Shown: piece after piece, positions 45,467-54,072 of the stretch
How positions within the stretch are numbered: the first letter of the stretch is position 1
Layout: each line of letters begins with the position of its first letter
Assembly: GCA_019636385.1 (NCBI GenBank)
Contig: JAHBXT010000002.1
Location: forward strand, 1,116,001-1,180,000
Reading direction: 5' to 3'
DNA from: Pirellulaceae bacterium
Lineage (GTDB): Bacteria; Planctomycetota; Planctomycetia; Pirellulales; Pirellulaceae
DNA length: 64,000 nucleotides
Position numbers and translations under genes: made by a program
The notes under the pieces: model-generated
What the model was told of the DNA's origin: nothing
Seen by the model: the letters and a program-made list of their open reading frames with translations, nothing else
Database searches by the model: none

Positions 45467-45946
45467 ATTAGACGTAAGCTGCAGTTTGACACCCTACCAG
45501 AGGCGGTTCTGGAAGCAGAAAGGCTACTCGAGAGCGGGTACGAGAAGACTGGAAACTGGGACTTGACTCAGTGCTGCAATCACATAACCAAGGTAATGCT
45601 ATATCCAATCGATGGATTTCCTCGGTTCCCTGTGCACATGCAGATTGCCACACGGCTCATGCGTTACACCATTGCACCGATCATGTTGAAAAGAATTTTG
45701 AGTACAAATCGATGGCCCGCAGGCGTTCCCACTGATACACAGTCACTGCCGGTCGAAACTGGGCGTGATCGACCTGCCGTCGAACAATTCAAACTGGCGG
45801 TCACTAGACTGCTAACATTCGATGGCCCTTGGCAGACATCGCCATTGTTTGGCTTACTGGAGAAAGAGCAACTAGTACACTTGCACAGAATTCACACCGC
45901 ACATCACCTCGGGTTCCTTGTGCCAAAACCTGACCAAGCCGAATAA
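45467..45946 (+). pseudogene. DUF1569-like gene lacking a normal start codon
   Basis: The frame encodes about 159 residues that match the DUF1569 pattern (DinB-like helical bundle): RRKLQFDTLPEAVLEAERLL, NWDLTQCCNHITKVM, then PLFGLLEKEQLVHLHRIHTAHHLGFLVP. The final HxxHHL is the metal-ligand-like part. No ATG, GTG or TTG lies before the conserved N-terminus; the first TTG (45563) would remove 30 conserved residues. ATT at 45467 could serve, or an ATG at 45444 in another frame with a lost base. It is probably recently disabled. Confidence 0.55.
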
Positions 45947-46113
45947 TTGGGCAAGGACGATCCCTTTGGGGACGCGCATACCCCACAGCTTCGATCCTCC
46001 GGGATACAGCGGTTCGCTGGAGCCATTGAGGTGTAAAGGCCAGGCAAATTGCAAAATCGGCGACCACAAATTTGGGGTGGGCGGTACTCAGTGAACTGGC
46101 TGGTAGGCAGAGA

Positions 46114-47031
46114 CTATGGACTAACTTCCTGCTCAACCTTTTTGAGCTGCTGGACGAAGAGTTCCATTGTCTGAACGCGGTCCTTGGGGTCGGGTTGAAT
46201 GCTGAGCATGATTAGATTGGCCAAGTTGCGGTTCAATTCCGGGCGCAGTTCAAGAATGCTTCTGGGGTTAGACGAGTCGTGATTGAGCGCGGCCATGCCG
46301 CTGGTTTCGCCACCAGGCCAGGGGAGTTCGAACGTTAGCAGCTGATATACTGAAACGCCTAACGCAAAAATGTCCAGTCGCTGATCGGTGGCGCGACGGC
46401 GCACAATCTCCGGTGCCATATACAGCGGCGTACCGGTGCGATTGCCGGGTCGCATAAAGGGTTCGGTAGCGGGAACGGTCAGGCCAAAGTCAATCAGCTT
46501 GAGCTGCAGTATATCCGGACTACAGATAAAATTTCGCGGGCAGATATCGCGGTGGATGAAACCGCGTTTGTGGACATAATTCAGGGCATCGGCCATCTGG
46601 CGAATGAGGCCCAAGCGTTTGCCTTGCAGACGCTCCAAATCCTTCAGTTGAATCAAGCTGTTCAGACCGGGACCGTCAATGAACTCCATGACCAAATAGG
46701 GTTCATTCTTGATGGTGCGACCGTATTCCAACGTCTTGATGATATTGGGGTGGTCCATGCCGACGGCGACTTCGCCTTCGGGTGGTTTCTGCAAACCCTT
46801 GAAGCGACTCTCGAAAAAATTGAATTTCTCCAGGTCGCACAACTTAAGTCCCACAATCTTGCCCGACTCGCGATCGCGGGCCGCATAGAAACGGCTCATC
46901 GTACCGCTGACTGCAGTCTTGAGCCGTTCGAAGCGGGCGTCGATATCAACGCGCGTTCGCGCCTTGATGGCGGATGCTGCGCCAGGCGATTTTTTGCCGC
47001 CAAACCAGGCTAGTTTGTCAAAGAGCCCCAT
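46114..47031 (-). CDS. Hanks-type serine/threonine protein kinase
   Basis: 305 residues, a bare kinase domain without membrane segment. The catalytic loop is FIHRDICPRNFIC (HRD...N), the metal loop LIDFGLT (DFG) and the activation-segment end LYMAPEIV (APE); DIFALGVSVYQLL follows. The ATP-anchoring lysine is probably in VGLKLCDLEKF. The glycine loop is weak (AVSGTMSRFYAARD). It is the last gene of a four-gene minus-strand unit with rpe, a histidine-phosphatase homologue and accD, with 27 bp to accD. Phosphorylation of a metabolic neighbour is conceivable but unproven. Confidence 0.85.
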   Translation of the reverse strand: MGLFDKLAWFGGKKSPGAASAIKARTRVDIDARFERLKTAVSGTMSRFYAARDRESGKIVGLKLCDLEKFNFFESRFKGLQKPPEGEVAVGMDHPNIIKTLEYGRTIKNEPYLVMEFIDGPGLNSLIQLKDLERLQGKRLGLIRQMADALNYVHKRGFIHRDICPRNFICSPDILQLKLIDFGLTVPATEPFMRPGNRTGTPLYMAPEIVRRRATDQRLDIFALGVSVYQLLTFELPWPGGETSGMAALNHDSSNPRSILELRPELNRNLANLIMLSIQPDPKDRVQTMELFVQQLKKVEQEVSP

Positions 47032-47058
47032 CGTACTGCAGCCTACATCTAACGAGTA

Positions 47059-47898
47059 CTACTTGCCGCAATAGTCGATGGCCCGAGCGATTTCGTTTTT
47101 GATGCGAGCCCGCTCGACAATCCGATCGATGAATCCGTGGGCCAACAGGAATTCGCTGGTTTGGAAGCCTGGCGGCAGTTCCAATTTGATGGTGGCTTTG
47201 ATCGTTCGCGGACCGGCAAATCCGATCAGCGCTTTGGGCTCGGCAAAAATCAGATCGCCCAGCGAAGCGAAGCTGGCCGCGACACCTCCCATCGTCGGAT
47301 TGGTGAGCACCGAAATATACAGTCCACCAGCAGCATGGTAGCGTGATATTGCTGCTGAGACTTTGGCCATCTGCATCAACGAAAGTATGCCTTCATGCAT
47401 ACGCGCCCCTCCGCCCGAACCACTAATGATAATCAGCGGCAATTGTTGCTCGGTAGCTCGTTCGACTAAGCGAGTCAGTCGTTCGCCAACAACCGACCCC
47501 ATGCTGCCCATAATAAACGCCGAATCGGTCACGCCGATGGCCACCCGACGGGCGCGGATCATTCCGGTTCCCGTCAGCGACGCATCGGTCAAGCCAGTGC
47601 GCTGTTGCTCGCCAATTAATCGTTCGCGATAGGGTTTGGAGTCAGCGAAAGCAAGTGGATCTGTGGGAGACAATTGTGCATCCCACTCTTCAAACGTACC
47701 GACATCCAAGACCTGCAGAATGCGATCTGGGGCGGATACATAGAAGTGGTAGCTGCATTTGGGGCAGACGTTCAGCATCCGCTCCGCTTCCTTGCGGTAA
47801 ATGATGGCCTTGCAGCCGGGACATTTCATCCACAAGCCGTCAGGGACACCGCGTTTTTCAGGCATGGTTTGTTCTTGTGCTAATTCAGCGGAAGCCAT
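47059..47898 (-). CDS. accD: Acetyl-CoA carboxylase carboxyltransferase subunit beta
   Basis: 279 residues. The ATG at 47898 is preferred; a GTG 15 bp upstream is possible. The N-terminal zinc ribbon is complete (KCPGCK and [10 protein letters not shown]), followed by the crotonase-fold carboxyltransferase region: [13 protein letters not shown], the oxyanion-type [12 protein letters not shown], and [17 protein letters not shown] near the end. AccD with AccA transfers the carboxyl group from carboxybiotin to acetyl-CoA to make malonyl-CoA for fatty-acid synthesis. accA is not in this window. It is cotranscribed with a kinase gene downstream. Confidence 0.93.
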   Translation of the reverse strand: MASAELAQEQTMPEKRGVPDGLWMKCPGCKAIIYRKEAERMLNVCPKCSYHFYVSAPDRILQVLDVGTFEEWDAQLSPTDPLAFADSKPYRERLIGEQQRTGLTDASLTGTGMIRARRVAIGVTDSAFIMGSMGSVVGERLTRLVERATEQQLPLIIISGSGGGARMHEGILSLMQMAKVSAAISRYHAAGGLYISVLTNPTMGGVAASFASLGDLIFAEPKALIGFAGPRTIKATIKLELPPGFQTSEFLLAHGFIDRIVERARIKNEIARAIDYCGK

Positions 47899-48084
47899 GA
47901 TTACACTCAACACTCCCTTGATAATTCACTTAGGCCGCCGCGAGCAGTCACCTACTGGCCAGGTTTCTCATCGGCTATGTTTCTCATCTACAGTCGCTCG
48001 CACCACTCCGCCAGCCTACGCTCTGGCGAGCCCAACTACAAGCAAGCGTAGCGACGCGAGCTGGCCTGGCGTTAGTTTACTTGC

Positions 48085-48672
48085 CTATGCCGGTTCCAGC
48101 GACGGCTGTCCCGAGGTCTCCAGCTGTGTGACTTGATAGGTACCACTGTCGATTTCGGATTTCCAGATGTCGGTCATTCTACCGCCCGATAACGCGTGTC
48201 GTGCAATCGTTGCCAGGGGCTCTGGGATCAACAGGCCAATGCGACCATCGCGATGTTTGGACAGCAGCTTGCTGAGCACGGCCTCGATTCGCTTGGTGGC
48301 ATCGCCTATGGTTTCACCTCCTGGGGGAGACGCGTTCTGCGGATCCTCTTGGAGCTGTCGATACAGTGTGGGCTGTAATCGCTTGACTTCACTTTGCAGA
48401 CGGCCTTGCCACAGGCCATGGTCTAAATTGTGCAGGCTGTCGAGCGTGCGTTGGCGGCTGAAATTCCGTTCGCCGATCGCTTCGGCAGTCTGCTGTGCCG
48501 ACGTGCAGGGTGCCACATAGAGGCAATCCATTTTTACGGCTTGGAGTTCGATTGACAGTTGCTGGGCCTGCTCCCGCCCCTTGTCGGACAGCGGAATACC
48601 CAGTGCGCCCTTGATGCGGCCGGCTTCGTCAAAAGCGGTACTACCTGGACGAATAATCAAGATTTCTAACAT
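48085..48672 (-). CDS. Histidine phosphatase superfamily protein, catalytic histidines lost
   Basis: 195 residues with the phosphoglycerate-mutase-like fold. The N-terminal motif reads LIIRPGSTAFDEAGRIKG where active members have RHG, so the phosphorylated histidine is Pro. The second active-site histidine region reads GLLIPEPLATIAR in place of a VSHG-type motif. The surrounding scaffold is well preserved (GIPLSDKGREQAQQL, LDHGLWQG, PPGGET). It should be catalytically inactive and may be a regulatory pseudo-enzyme. It lies 23 bp after rpe in the same minus-strand unit. Confidence 0.78.
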   Translation of the reverse strand: MLEILIIRPGSTAFDEAGRIKGALGIPLSDKGREQAQQLSIELQAVKMDCLYVAPCTSAQQTAEAIGERNFSRQRTLDSLHNLDHGLWQGRLQSEVKRLQPTLYRQLQEDPQNASPPGGETIGDATKRIEAVLSKLLSKHRDGRIGLLIPEPLATIARHALSGGRMTDIWKSEIDSGTYQVTQLETSGQPSLEPA

Positions 48673-48695
48673 ACAAGACTTTGCTAATTACAACT

Positions 48696-49400
48696 TCAGC
48701 CGCACATGGCATCGGACAGTTGATCAATGGCCTGTCGATAATCCGGCTGATTAAAAATGGCCGAGCCCACCACCAATAGTTGGGCACCAGCTTGGACGCA
48801 CGAACCAATCGTTTGTCGATTGACTCCTCCGTCAATCTCGAGCAGTAAACCTGGATGCGAAGTTTTTACACTCCGCAACTTGTCCAATGCAATTGGATTA
48901 AACGCCTGTCCCCCAAATCCCGCCTGGACGCTCATGGCTAGCAATAGATCGCACTGATCCAAGCAATCTTCTAACTCTTGCAACGCTGTCCCCGGATTGA
49001 CGGCAATTCCGGCGGCAATACCAGCCCGGCGGATGGCTTCCAACAGGGGAGGCTTCTCGGCCTGAATCTCTGCGTGAATGGTCAGGCAATCGGCTCCGGC
49101 GTCGACAAACTGTTGCCAGTACCGTTCGGGGTGCGACATCATTAGATGAACATCTAAGGGAAGCTTGGTCAACTTGCGCACAGCTGCCACGATGGGCATG
49201 CCGTAGGTGAAATTGGGGACAAAATTTCCGTCCATGACATCCAAATGGAACCCTGTTACACCAGCGGCTTCTAGTCGCTCAATTTCAGCGTGCAAATTTC
49301 CGAAGTCGCACTGCAGGAGGCTTGGCAGGATCGCCGGACTGTGCTGGATAAGTGGACGCAGGCTCCGGCTGCCTAATTCGTTTTCCATAAGCTCAATCAT
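48696..49400 (-). CDS. rpe: Ribulose-phosphate 3-epimerase
   Basis: 234 residues; ATG 49400, or 49388 with a slightly better ribosome site. The TIM-barrel signatures are present: ILPSLLQCDFGNL, FHLDVMDGNFVPN (catalytic Asp), LPLDVHLMMSHPE (metal His), MSVQAGFGGQAF and EIDGGVNRQTI (second catalytic Asp). Rpe interconverts ribulose-5-phosphate and xylulose-5-phosphate in the pentose phosphate pathway. It is the first gene of the rpe-phosphatase-accD-kinase unit. Confidence 0.93.
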   Translation of the reverse strand: MIELMENELGSRSLRPLIQHSPAILPSLLQCDFGNLHAEIERLEAAGVTGFHLDVMDGNFVPNFTYGMPIVAAVRKLTKLPLDVHLMMSHPERYWQQFVDAGADCLTIHAEIQAEKPPLLEAIRRAGIAAGIAVNPGTALQELEDCLDQCDLLLAMSVQAGFGGQAFNPIALDKLRSVKTSHPGLLLEIDGGVNRQTIGSCVQAGAQLLVVGSAIFNQPDYRQAIDQLSDAMCG

Positions 49401-49821
49401 TCTGTGAGCGGATCAGAAACGCAAGTCCCACCTGTTGGGGGCTGCAAAGAATTCCGTATCTAGCCTGGAATGCCTGCGACAACTGGAACACCCACAGGCG
49501 ATACCTTGACCATAATGCTCTAGCAATTTTTTGTGGCTGGATTACAAACTAAGGCGTCTCAAGATGCCATTTTACCAGCCTTACAGGCGGTTAAAATCTC
49601 GCAGCTGGAGGATTGCACAATCCTCTGTGTCGGACCACCACAAACAGTCGAGTGTCGCCAATTGATTACACCCACAAGGCGTGGTATGCTTACCGCCTTG
49701 GCGGTCGCAACGTCGTGTGATGCTGCCTGTAGGTCTCTATGCTGTGGTGTATAGCTGGCGGTGTATAGCCGGCGTGGCAGTCCTGTTTCTGAGTTCTTTA
49801 ACAGAATTGAAAGAGAGTTGT
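49401..49821. other. Divergent promoter region between rpe and glnA
   Basis: This 421-bp spacer has no supported gene. It should contain promoters for both the minus-strand rpe unit and glnA. No operator was recognised. Confidence 0.4.
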
Positions 49822-50838
49822 ATGTCCTCGGATTCCAAGTACAAGCTGGAGTATGTGTGGCTGGATGGTTATTTGCCTGAGCCAAATCTGCGCAGTAAGA
49901 CGAAGATCGTCTCCAAGGCTCCGGGATCGGTGGCCGATCTGCCGATCTGGGGTTTTGATGGTAGTTCAACGCAGCAGGCCGAAGGCAAGAGTTCTGACTG
50001 CGTACTCAAGCCGGTCGCGCTGTACCCTGACAGCACTCGCAAGAACGGCTTCTTGGTGATGTCGGAAGTACTGCTGCCGGACGGAACGCCTCACCCATCA
50101 AACTTCCGCGCCACAGTGGGTGACGCTGACGATTTGTGGATTGGATTCGAGCAAGAGTACTTCTTCTACGAAGACGGCCGCCCACTAGGCTTCCCCAAAG
50201 ATGGATATCCTGGTCCGCAAGGCCCTTACTACACCGGTGTTGGCTACAAGAATGTTGGCGACATCGCGCGACAAGTAGTTGAAGAACACATCGACATCAC
50301 CCTGGACGCTGGCATCAACATTGAAGGCATCAATGCCGAAGTTGCCAAGGGACAGTGGGAATTCCAAATTTTCTCAGCCGGATCGAAAAAGGCTGGCGAC
50401 GACATGTGGATTGCCCGTTATCTGATGTTGCGTCTGGCTGAGAAGTACGGTTTGGATGTGGAATTCCATTGCAAGCCAATCAAGGGTGACTGGAATGGTT
50501 CCGGCATGCACACCAATTTTTCCACGAAGTACATGCGTGAAACGGGTGGCGAAGCTTATTTCAATAAGTTGATGGCAGCCTTTGAGAAGTACGCCAACGA
50601 GCACATCGCTGCGTATGGCCCCGACAATCATCTTCGATTGACCGGACTGCACGAAACTCAGTCGATCGACAAGTTCAATTGGGGCGTGGCCAATCGCGGT
50701 GCTTCGCTGCGGATTCCGCATTCGTTCATGAACAACAACTACAAGGGCTACATCGAAGATCGTCGCCCCAATTCTCAAGCCGATCCCTACAAAATCTTGT
50801 CTCGCCTGCTCAAGACAATCAAGGAAGTTGAAGGCTAA
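49822..50838 (+). CDS. glnA: Glutamine synthetase, type II (eukaryotic-like)
   Basis: 338 residues, ATG at 49822 after GAAAGAGAG. The N-terminal beta-grasp domain has LEYVWLDGYLPEPNLRSKT and WGFDGSSTQQAEG. The catalytic domain has FEQEYFFYE, GINAEVAKGQWEFQ (NAEV-x-QWE), WNGSGMHTNFS (catalytic loop), HLRLTGLHET and ANRGASLRIP. The length (about 340) and these motifs place it in GSII rather than the 470-residue GSI, so it is not expected to carry the GSI adenylylation site. It makes glutamine from glutamate and ammonia. A strong terminator and a group II intron follow. Confidence 0.93.
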   Translation: MSSDSKYKLEYVWLDGYLPEPNLRSKTKIVSKAPGSVADLPIWGFDGSSTQQAEGKSSDCVLKPVALYPDSTRKNGFLVMSEVLLPDGTPHPSNFRATVGDADDLWIGFEQEYFFYEDGRPLGFPKDGYPGPQGPYYTGVGYKNVGDIARQVVEEHIDITLDAGINIEGINAEVAKGQWEFQIFSAGSKKAGDDMWIARYLMLRLAEKYGLDVEFHCKPIKGDWNGSGMHTNFSTKYMRETGGEAYFNKLMAAFEKYANEHIAAYGPDNHLRLTGLHETQSIDKFNWGVANRGASLRIPHSFMNNNYKGYIEDRRPNSQADPYKILSRLLKTIKEVEG

Positions 50839-50885
50839 TTCGGGGCCTCGCCCTAGGTCTGCCGACAACGGTTGGTACAATAGCG

Positions 50886-50917
50886 ACGCCGTTCTCCCCA
50901 GTGAGAACGGCGTTTTT
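50886..50917 (+). terminator. Rho-independent terminator of glnA
   Basis: ACGCCGTTCTC (50886-50896) pairs perfectly with GAGAACGGCGT (50903-50913) around a 6-nt loop, followed by TTTT. An intron begins 4-5 nt after the T-tract, the typical insertion site of group IIC introns. Confidence 0.9.
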
Positions 50918-50921
50918 CGTT

Positions 50922-52720
50922 GTGCGTCAGGCATGACGCGAAGCGTCATTGACTGACGCTCGCAACTGGTAAGCGAAAGCGAACCAGGAATTAGCTTGTC
51001 GGGTGCAAGTCCCGATGGAGGCCTTGATGACAGGAACTCCTCGCCGAACTGCAAGGGTGTCAGGGGCGACCCTGAATCTGAAGGAAGCAGCAGGCAAACT
51101 CCCGGGTCCGAAAAACACGAACCACATACGAGGCGACGGCTTGCTGGGCGAGAGCGCAATGAGACTCCATGCCCGATCTCATTCGGAGCAAGCGGGCGGA
51201 TATGTGGCGGATATACGAGAGGAAACTTAGGCGACTTACCCTGAGAGATCTGCGGCGATACTGCACAGCTAGTTGCTTCGCGAGAAGCAGCGATGTCACC
51301 GCAGAAGTCAGCCGAGGCCATAGTAGTCGGAGGCTTCAGCCGACCAAGGGCCGAACTAGTTTTAACCGTTTGGTGCAAAGTATTCGCGAAGTCAGGCAGA
51401 AGCAGACATGACGGCTGAGAGGCCCGAGCGACCAACGAAGGTAAGTGGCGGAACCGCTGAGGGTAGTTCGTGCGCGCGTCAAACACTTCCGGCATGCAAT
51501 GAGACCACCGAACATTCAGTCACCGTCACGATGGAGGAGGTGCTAAGCCGCAGCAATATGTTGCAGGCGTATCACAGAGTCGTTGGCAACAAAGGTGCCG
51601 CAGGCGTCGACGGGATGACCGTCGATGAATTGTGGGCTTACTGCCAAGAGCACTGGGAACGCCACCGGGAAGAACTGCTCAGGGGAACGTATCGCCCGAG
51701 CCCTGTGCGAAAGGTAGAAATACCCAAGCCCGGCGGCAAAGGGATGCGGATGCTGGGCATACCGACAGTGCTCCATCGCTTGATCCAGCAAGCTCTGCAG
51801 CAAGTGCTCACTCGGCTCTACGATCCGATGTTCTCGGACTCTAGCTTCGGGTATCGTCGCGGCCGGAGTACGCATCAGGCTTTGGATCGGGCCAAGGAAC
51901 ACATCGCATCGGGCCACCGCTGGGTCGTCCACATGGCTCTGGAAAAGTTCTTTGATCGCGTCAATCACGACATCCTGATGAGTCGTCTGGCACGCCAGAT
52001 CAAAGACAAACGCATCCTGAAACTGATCCGCTTGTATCTGCAAGCTGGCATCATGGATGGCGGCGTTGTGAATCCACGCAGCGGGGGGACGCCGCAAGGT
52101 GGCCCGCTCTCACCGCTACTTTCTAACGTCTTGCTCGATGAGCTGGACAAGGAGTTGAAACGTCGCGACCACAAGTTCGTTCGCTACGCCGACGATTGTA
52201 ACATTTATGTTCGCAGTCGCCGCGCCGGTGAGCGCGTGCTTGATGGGATCCAACGCCTCAAGGGGCGTCTACGCGAGGAACTTCGCAAGGCACGCGGTCG
52301 CAACGTGCGCAGGGTGCTTGCCAAGTTGCAGCCGGTCTTGGTCGGTTGGGTGTCGTACTACCGGAAGAGCGAAGCGAAGAAGACGTTCGAGGACCTCGAC
52401 CAGTGGTTTCGTCGCAAGCTGCGCGCCGTTTACTGGCGTCAGTGGAAACGTCCCGCCAAACGAGCCCGCGAACTGATCCGCCTAGGCACCGACCGCGTTC
52501 GCGCGTGGGCTAGTCTCAACAACGGACATGGCCCTTGGTGGAATGCTGGTGCAAGCCACACGAACCAGGCCTTGCCCGCCCGCTATTTTACGCAATTGGG
52601 GCTGACCAGCCTCGTCTAGAAGTGTCATGAATTGAATCGCCCGTTACACTAGGACCGCCGTATACGGAACCGTACGTACGGTGGTGTGAGAGGACGGCGG
52701 GAGCAATCCCGCCTCCTAAC
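50922..52720 (+). mobile_element. Group II intron (bacterial class C-like), degenerate
   Basis: The 5' end is GTGCG at 50922, directly behind the glnA terminator. Leader structure typical of these introns follows (GCAGAAGTCAGCCGAGGCC near 51301). Domain IV carries a maturase gene (51408-52619). A domain V-like hairpin is at about 52653-52688 (ACCGCCGTATACGGAACCG, then CGTACGGTGGT), and domain VI with CGGCGGGAGCAATCCCGCC ends near 52720. Boundaries are inferred from consensus. The encoded reverse transcriptase is defective, so mobility would need help from another copy. Confidence 0.82.
51408..52619 (+). CDS. ltrA: Group II intron reverse transcriptase/maturase, probably inactive RT
   Basis: 403 residues, shorter than the usual 420-470. 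RT motifs include GAAGVDGMTVDEL, RPSPVRKVEIPKPGGK, SSFGYRRGRS, GTPQGGPLSPLLSN and FVRYADD. The conserved motif-A strand, normally VVDIDLEKFFD, reads VVHMALEKFFD here, so the catalytic aspartate is Ala. After YADD, the segment that normally holds motifs 6-7 (EKS...FLGF) is missing: RRAGERVLDGIQRL runs straight into the thumb-like RGRNVRRVLAKLQ. Domain X (GWVSYYRKSEAK) and the WWNAGASH tail remain, so RNA-maturase function could persist. There is no HNH endonuclease domain. Confidence 0.85.
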   Translation: MTAERPERPTKVSGGTAEGSSCARQTLPACNETTEHSVTVTMEEVLSRSNMLQAYHRVVGNKGAAGVDGMTVDELWAYCQEHWERHREELLRGTYRPSPVRKVEIPKPGGKGMRMLGIPTVLHRLIQQALQQVLTRLYDPMFSDSSFGYRRGRSTHQALDRAKEHIASGHRWVVHMALEKFFDRVNHDILMSRLARQIKDKRILKLIRLYLQAGIMDGGVVNPRSGGTPQGGPLSPLLSNVLLDELDKELKRRDHKFVRYADDCNIYVRSRRAGERVLDGIQRLKGRLREELRKARGRNVRRVLAKLQPVLVGWVSYYRKSEAKKTFEDLDQWFRRKLRAVYWRQWKRPAKRARELIRLGTDRVRAWASLNNGHGPWWNAGASHTNQALPARYFTQLGLTSLV

Positions 52721-52801
52721 CGTTGATAGTGCCGAATCGCTCGATGTCGATCAACAAGGTGTCGAACGCAATAAACTACTCGTTCAGTGATCGCATGTCT
52801 C

Positions 52802-54031
52802 ATGCAGGAAGCCAAGAACACGCAACGCGCATTGGTGCGCATCGGATTTGATGGGACGGTCTCCAAACAGTTCCGTGGCCCTGAAGCTGACAAGAGATTT
52901 GCCAACGAAGCACGTGTGCTGCGGTATCTGGAATCGCGGCGCTGTCCGTTTGTGCCGCGCTTGCTGTCCGCTAACGAACAGACACTGGAGATTCTGACAA
53001 CCAATTGTGGTGCGCGCGTTCAGCATCTGACCGATGCGAAGGTGGCCGAGATTTTTGCCGAGCTCGAAAAATTCGGAGTGCGCCACGATGATCCGTTCTT
53101 GCGGAATGTAACTTATCGTGCTCAAGATGGTCGCTTCTGCGTGATCGACTTCGAGTTCGCGGAGATCATTGGCCAGGCGCCACCGGCGGATGTCGCCGCG
53201 GCTGGGCCGGCGCAGGTGATCGCACAAACCATTCAATGGTCTGGCATGTCCGATCGGGGTCGATTTCGACCAAACAATGAAGACCATTTCCTGGGGATGC
53301 TGCTGGATCATCGTGGCTTACGGTACTTGGGCAAGACCGGTCAAGCCAAAATGGAGGCAGCCGATTTTATTTTTGCCGTCAGCGATGGCATGGGCGGGGC
53401 CAGATCGGGCGAGTTCGCCAGCCGCATCGCTGTCGATAAGATCACGCTGCAATTACCCAAACAGTTCAGCTTGGTTGAAGATCGCTTCTCGGCCTACAGC
53501 AGCGAGATTCTACAGGAGCTGTTCAGTAGCATCCATGCCGAGATGATTCGACTGGGACGCTACGATGCGAATTGCCGCGACATGGGAACGACCTTGACGT
53601 TGGCCTGGTTTCGACGCGGACGCGTCTACTATGGGCACATTGGCGACAGCCGTCTGTATTATCTGCCAGCCTCAGGTGGAATTGAGCAGATTTCGGAGGA
53701 TCACACGCACGTGGGTTGGCTTCGACGGACTGGCAAAATCAACGAACGTGAACACCGACAACATCCTCGAAAGAACGTGTTGCTACAAGCGCTGGGGGCC
53801 GGTCATCGCTATTTGAATCCGCAAATCGGGGCGCTCGACTACCAACCCGGCGATCAGTTCGTATTATGTAGCGATGGTGTGATCGAGGGACTGTGGGATC
53901 GTGGCATCGAAGATCTAGTGCGCTGCCCAGCCGCAGAAGACACTCGATCGTCGGCTCAGCGACTGGTCAGTACAGCAGTTGCTGAGTCAGGCCGCGACAA
54001 CGCCACCGCTGTGGTAGTGGCTGTTGAGTGA
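52802..54031 (+). CDS. Kinase-like domain fused to a PP2C-type protein phosphatase
   Basis: 409 residues from the ATG at 52802 (GTG at 52787 possible). The N-terminal 140 residues look like a small kinase or phosphotransferase-like lobe: FANEARVLRYLESRR, then VRHDDPFLRNVTYR (HD...N) and FCVIDFEFAEI (D-F-E), the order found in lipopolysaccharide and aminoglycoside kinases. The PP2C domain from about residue 145 has the metal Asp sites: SDRGRFRPNNEDHF, FAVSDGMGGARSG, MGTTLTLAW, GHIGDSRLYYL, DQFVLCSDGVIEGL and SGRDNATAVVV. It is a probable soluble Ser/Thr phosphatase with a built-in kinase-like module. The gene lies behind the group II intron. Confidence 0.82.
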   Translation: MQEAKNTQRALVRIGFDGTVSKQFRGPEADKRFANEARVLRYLESRRCPFVPRLLSANEQTLEILTTNCGARVQHLTDAKVAEIFAELEKFGVRHDDPFLRNVTYRAQDGRFCVIDFEFAEIIGQAPPADVAAAGPAQVIAQTIQWSGMSDRGRFRPNNEDHFLGMLLDHRGLRYLGKTGQAKMEAADFIFAVSDGMGGARSGEFASRIAVDKITLQLPKQFSLVEDRFSAYSSEILQELFSSIHAEMIRLGRYDANCRDMGTTLTLAWFRRGRVYYGHIGDSRLYYLPASGGIEQISEDHTHVGWLRRTGKINEREHRQHPRKNVLLQALGAGHRYLNPQIGALDYQPGDQFVLCSDGVIEGLWDRGIEDLVRCPAAEDTRSSAQRLVSTAVAESGRDNATAVVVAVE

Positions 54032-54072
54032 TAAGTCGTATTAACTAGAGTTGGCGAATCGGACTTAGTTGC

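Noticed and set aside
45563..45946. TTG-started 127-residue gene
   Set aside because: Starting here would cut off about 30 residues that match the conserved DUF1569 N-terminus, so the longer start-less frame was annotated instead.
48085..48672. Active phosphoglycerate mutase (gpmB)
   Set aside because: The RHG histidine is Pro and the second histidine is absent.
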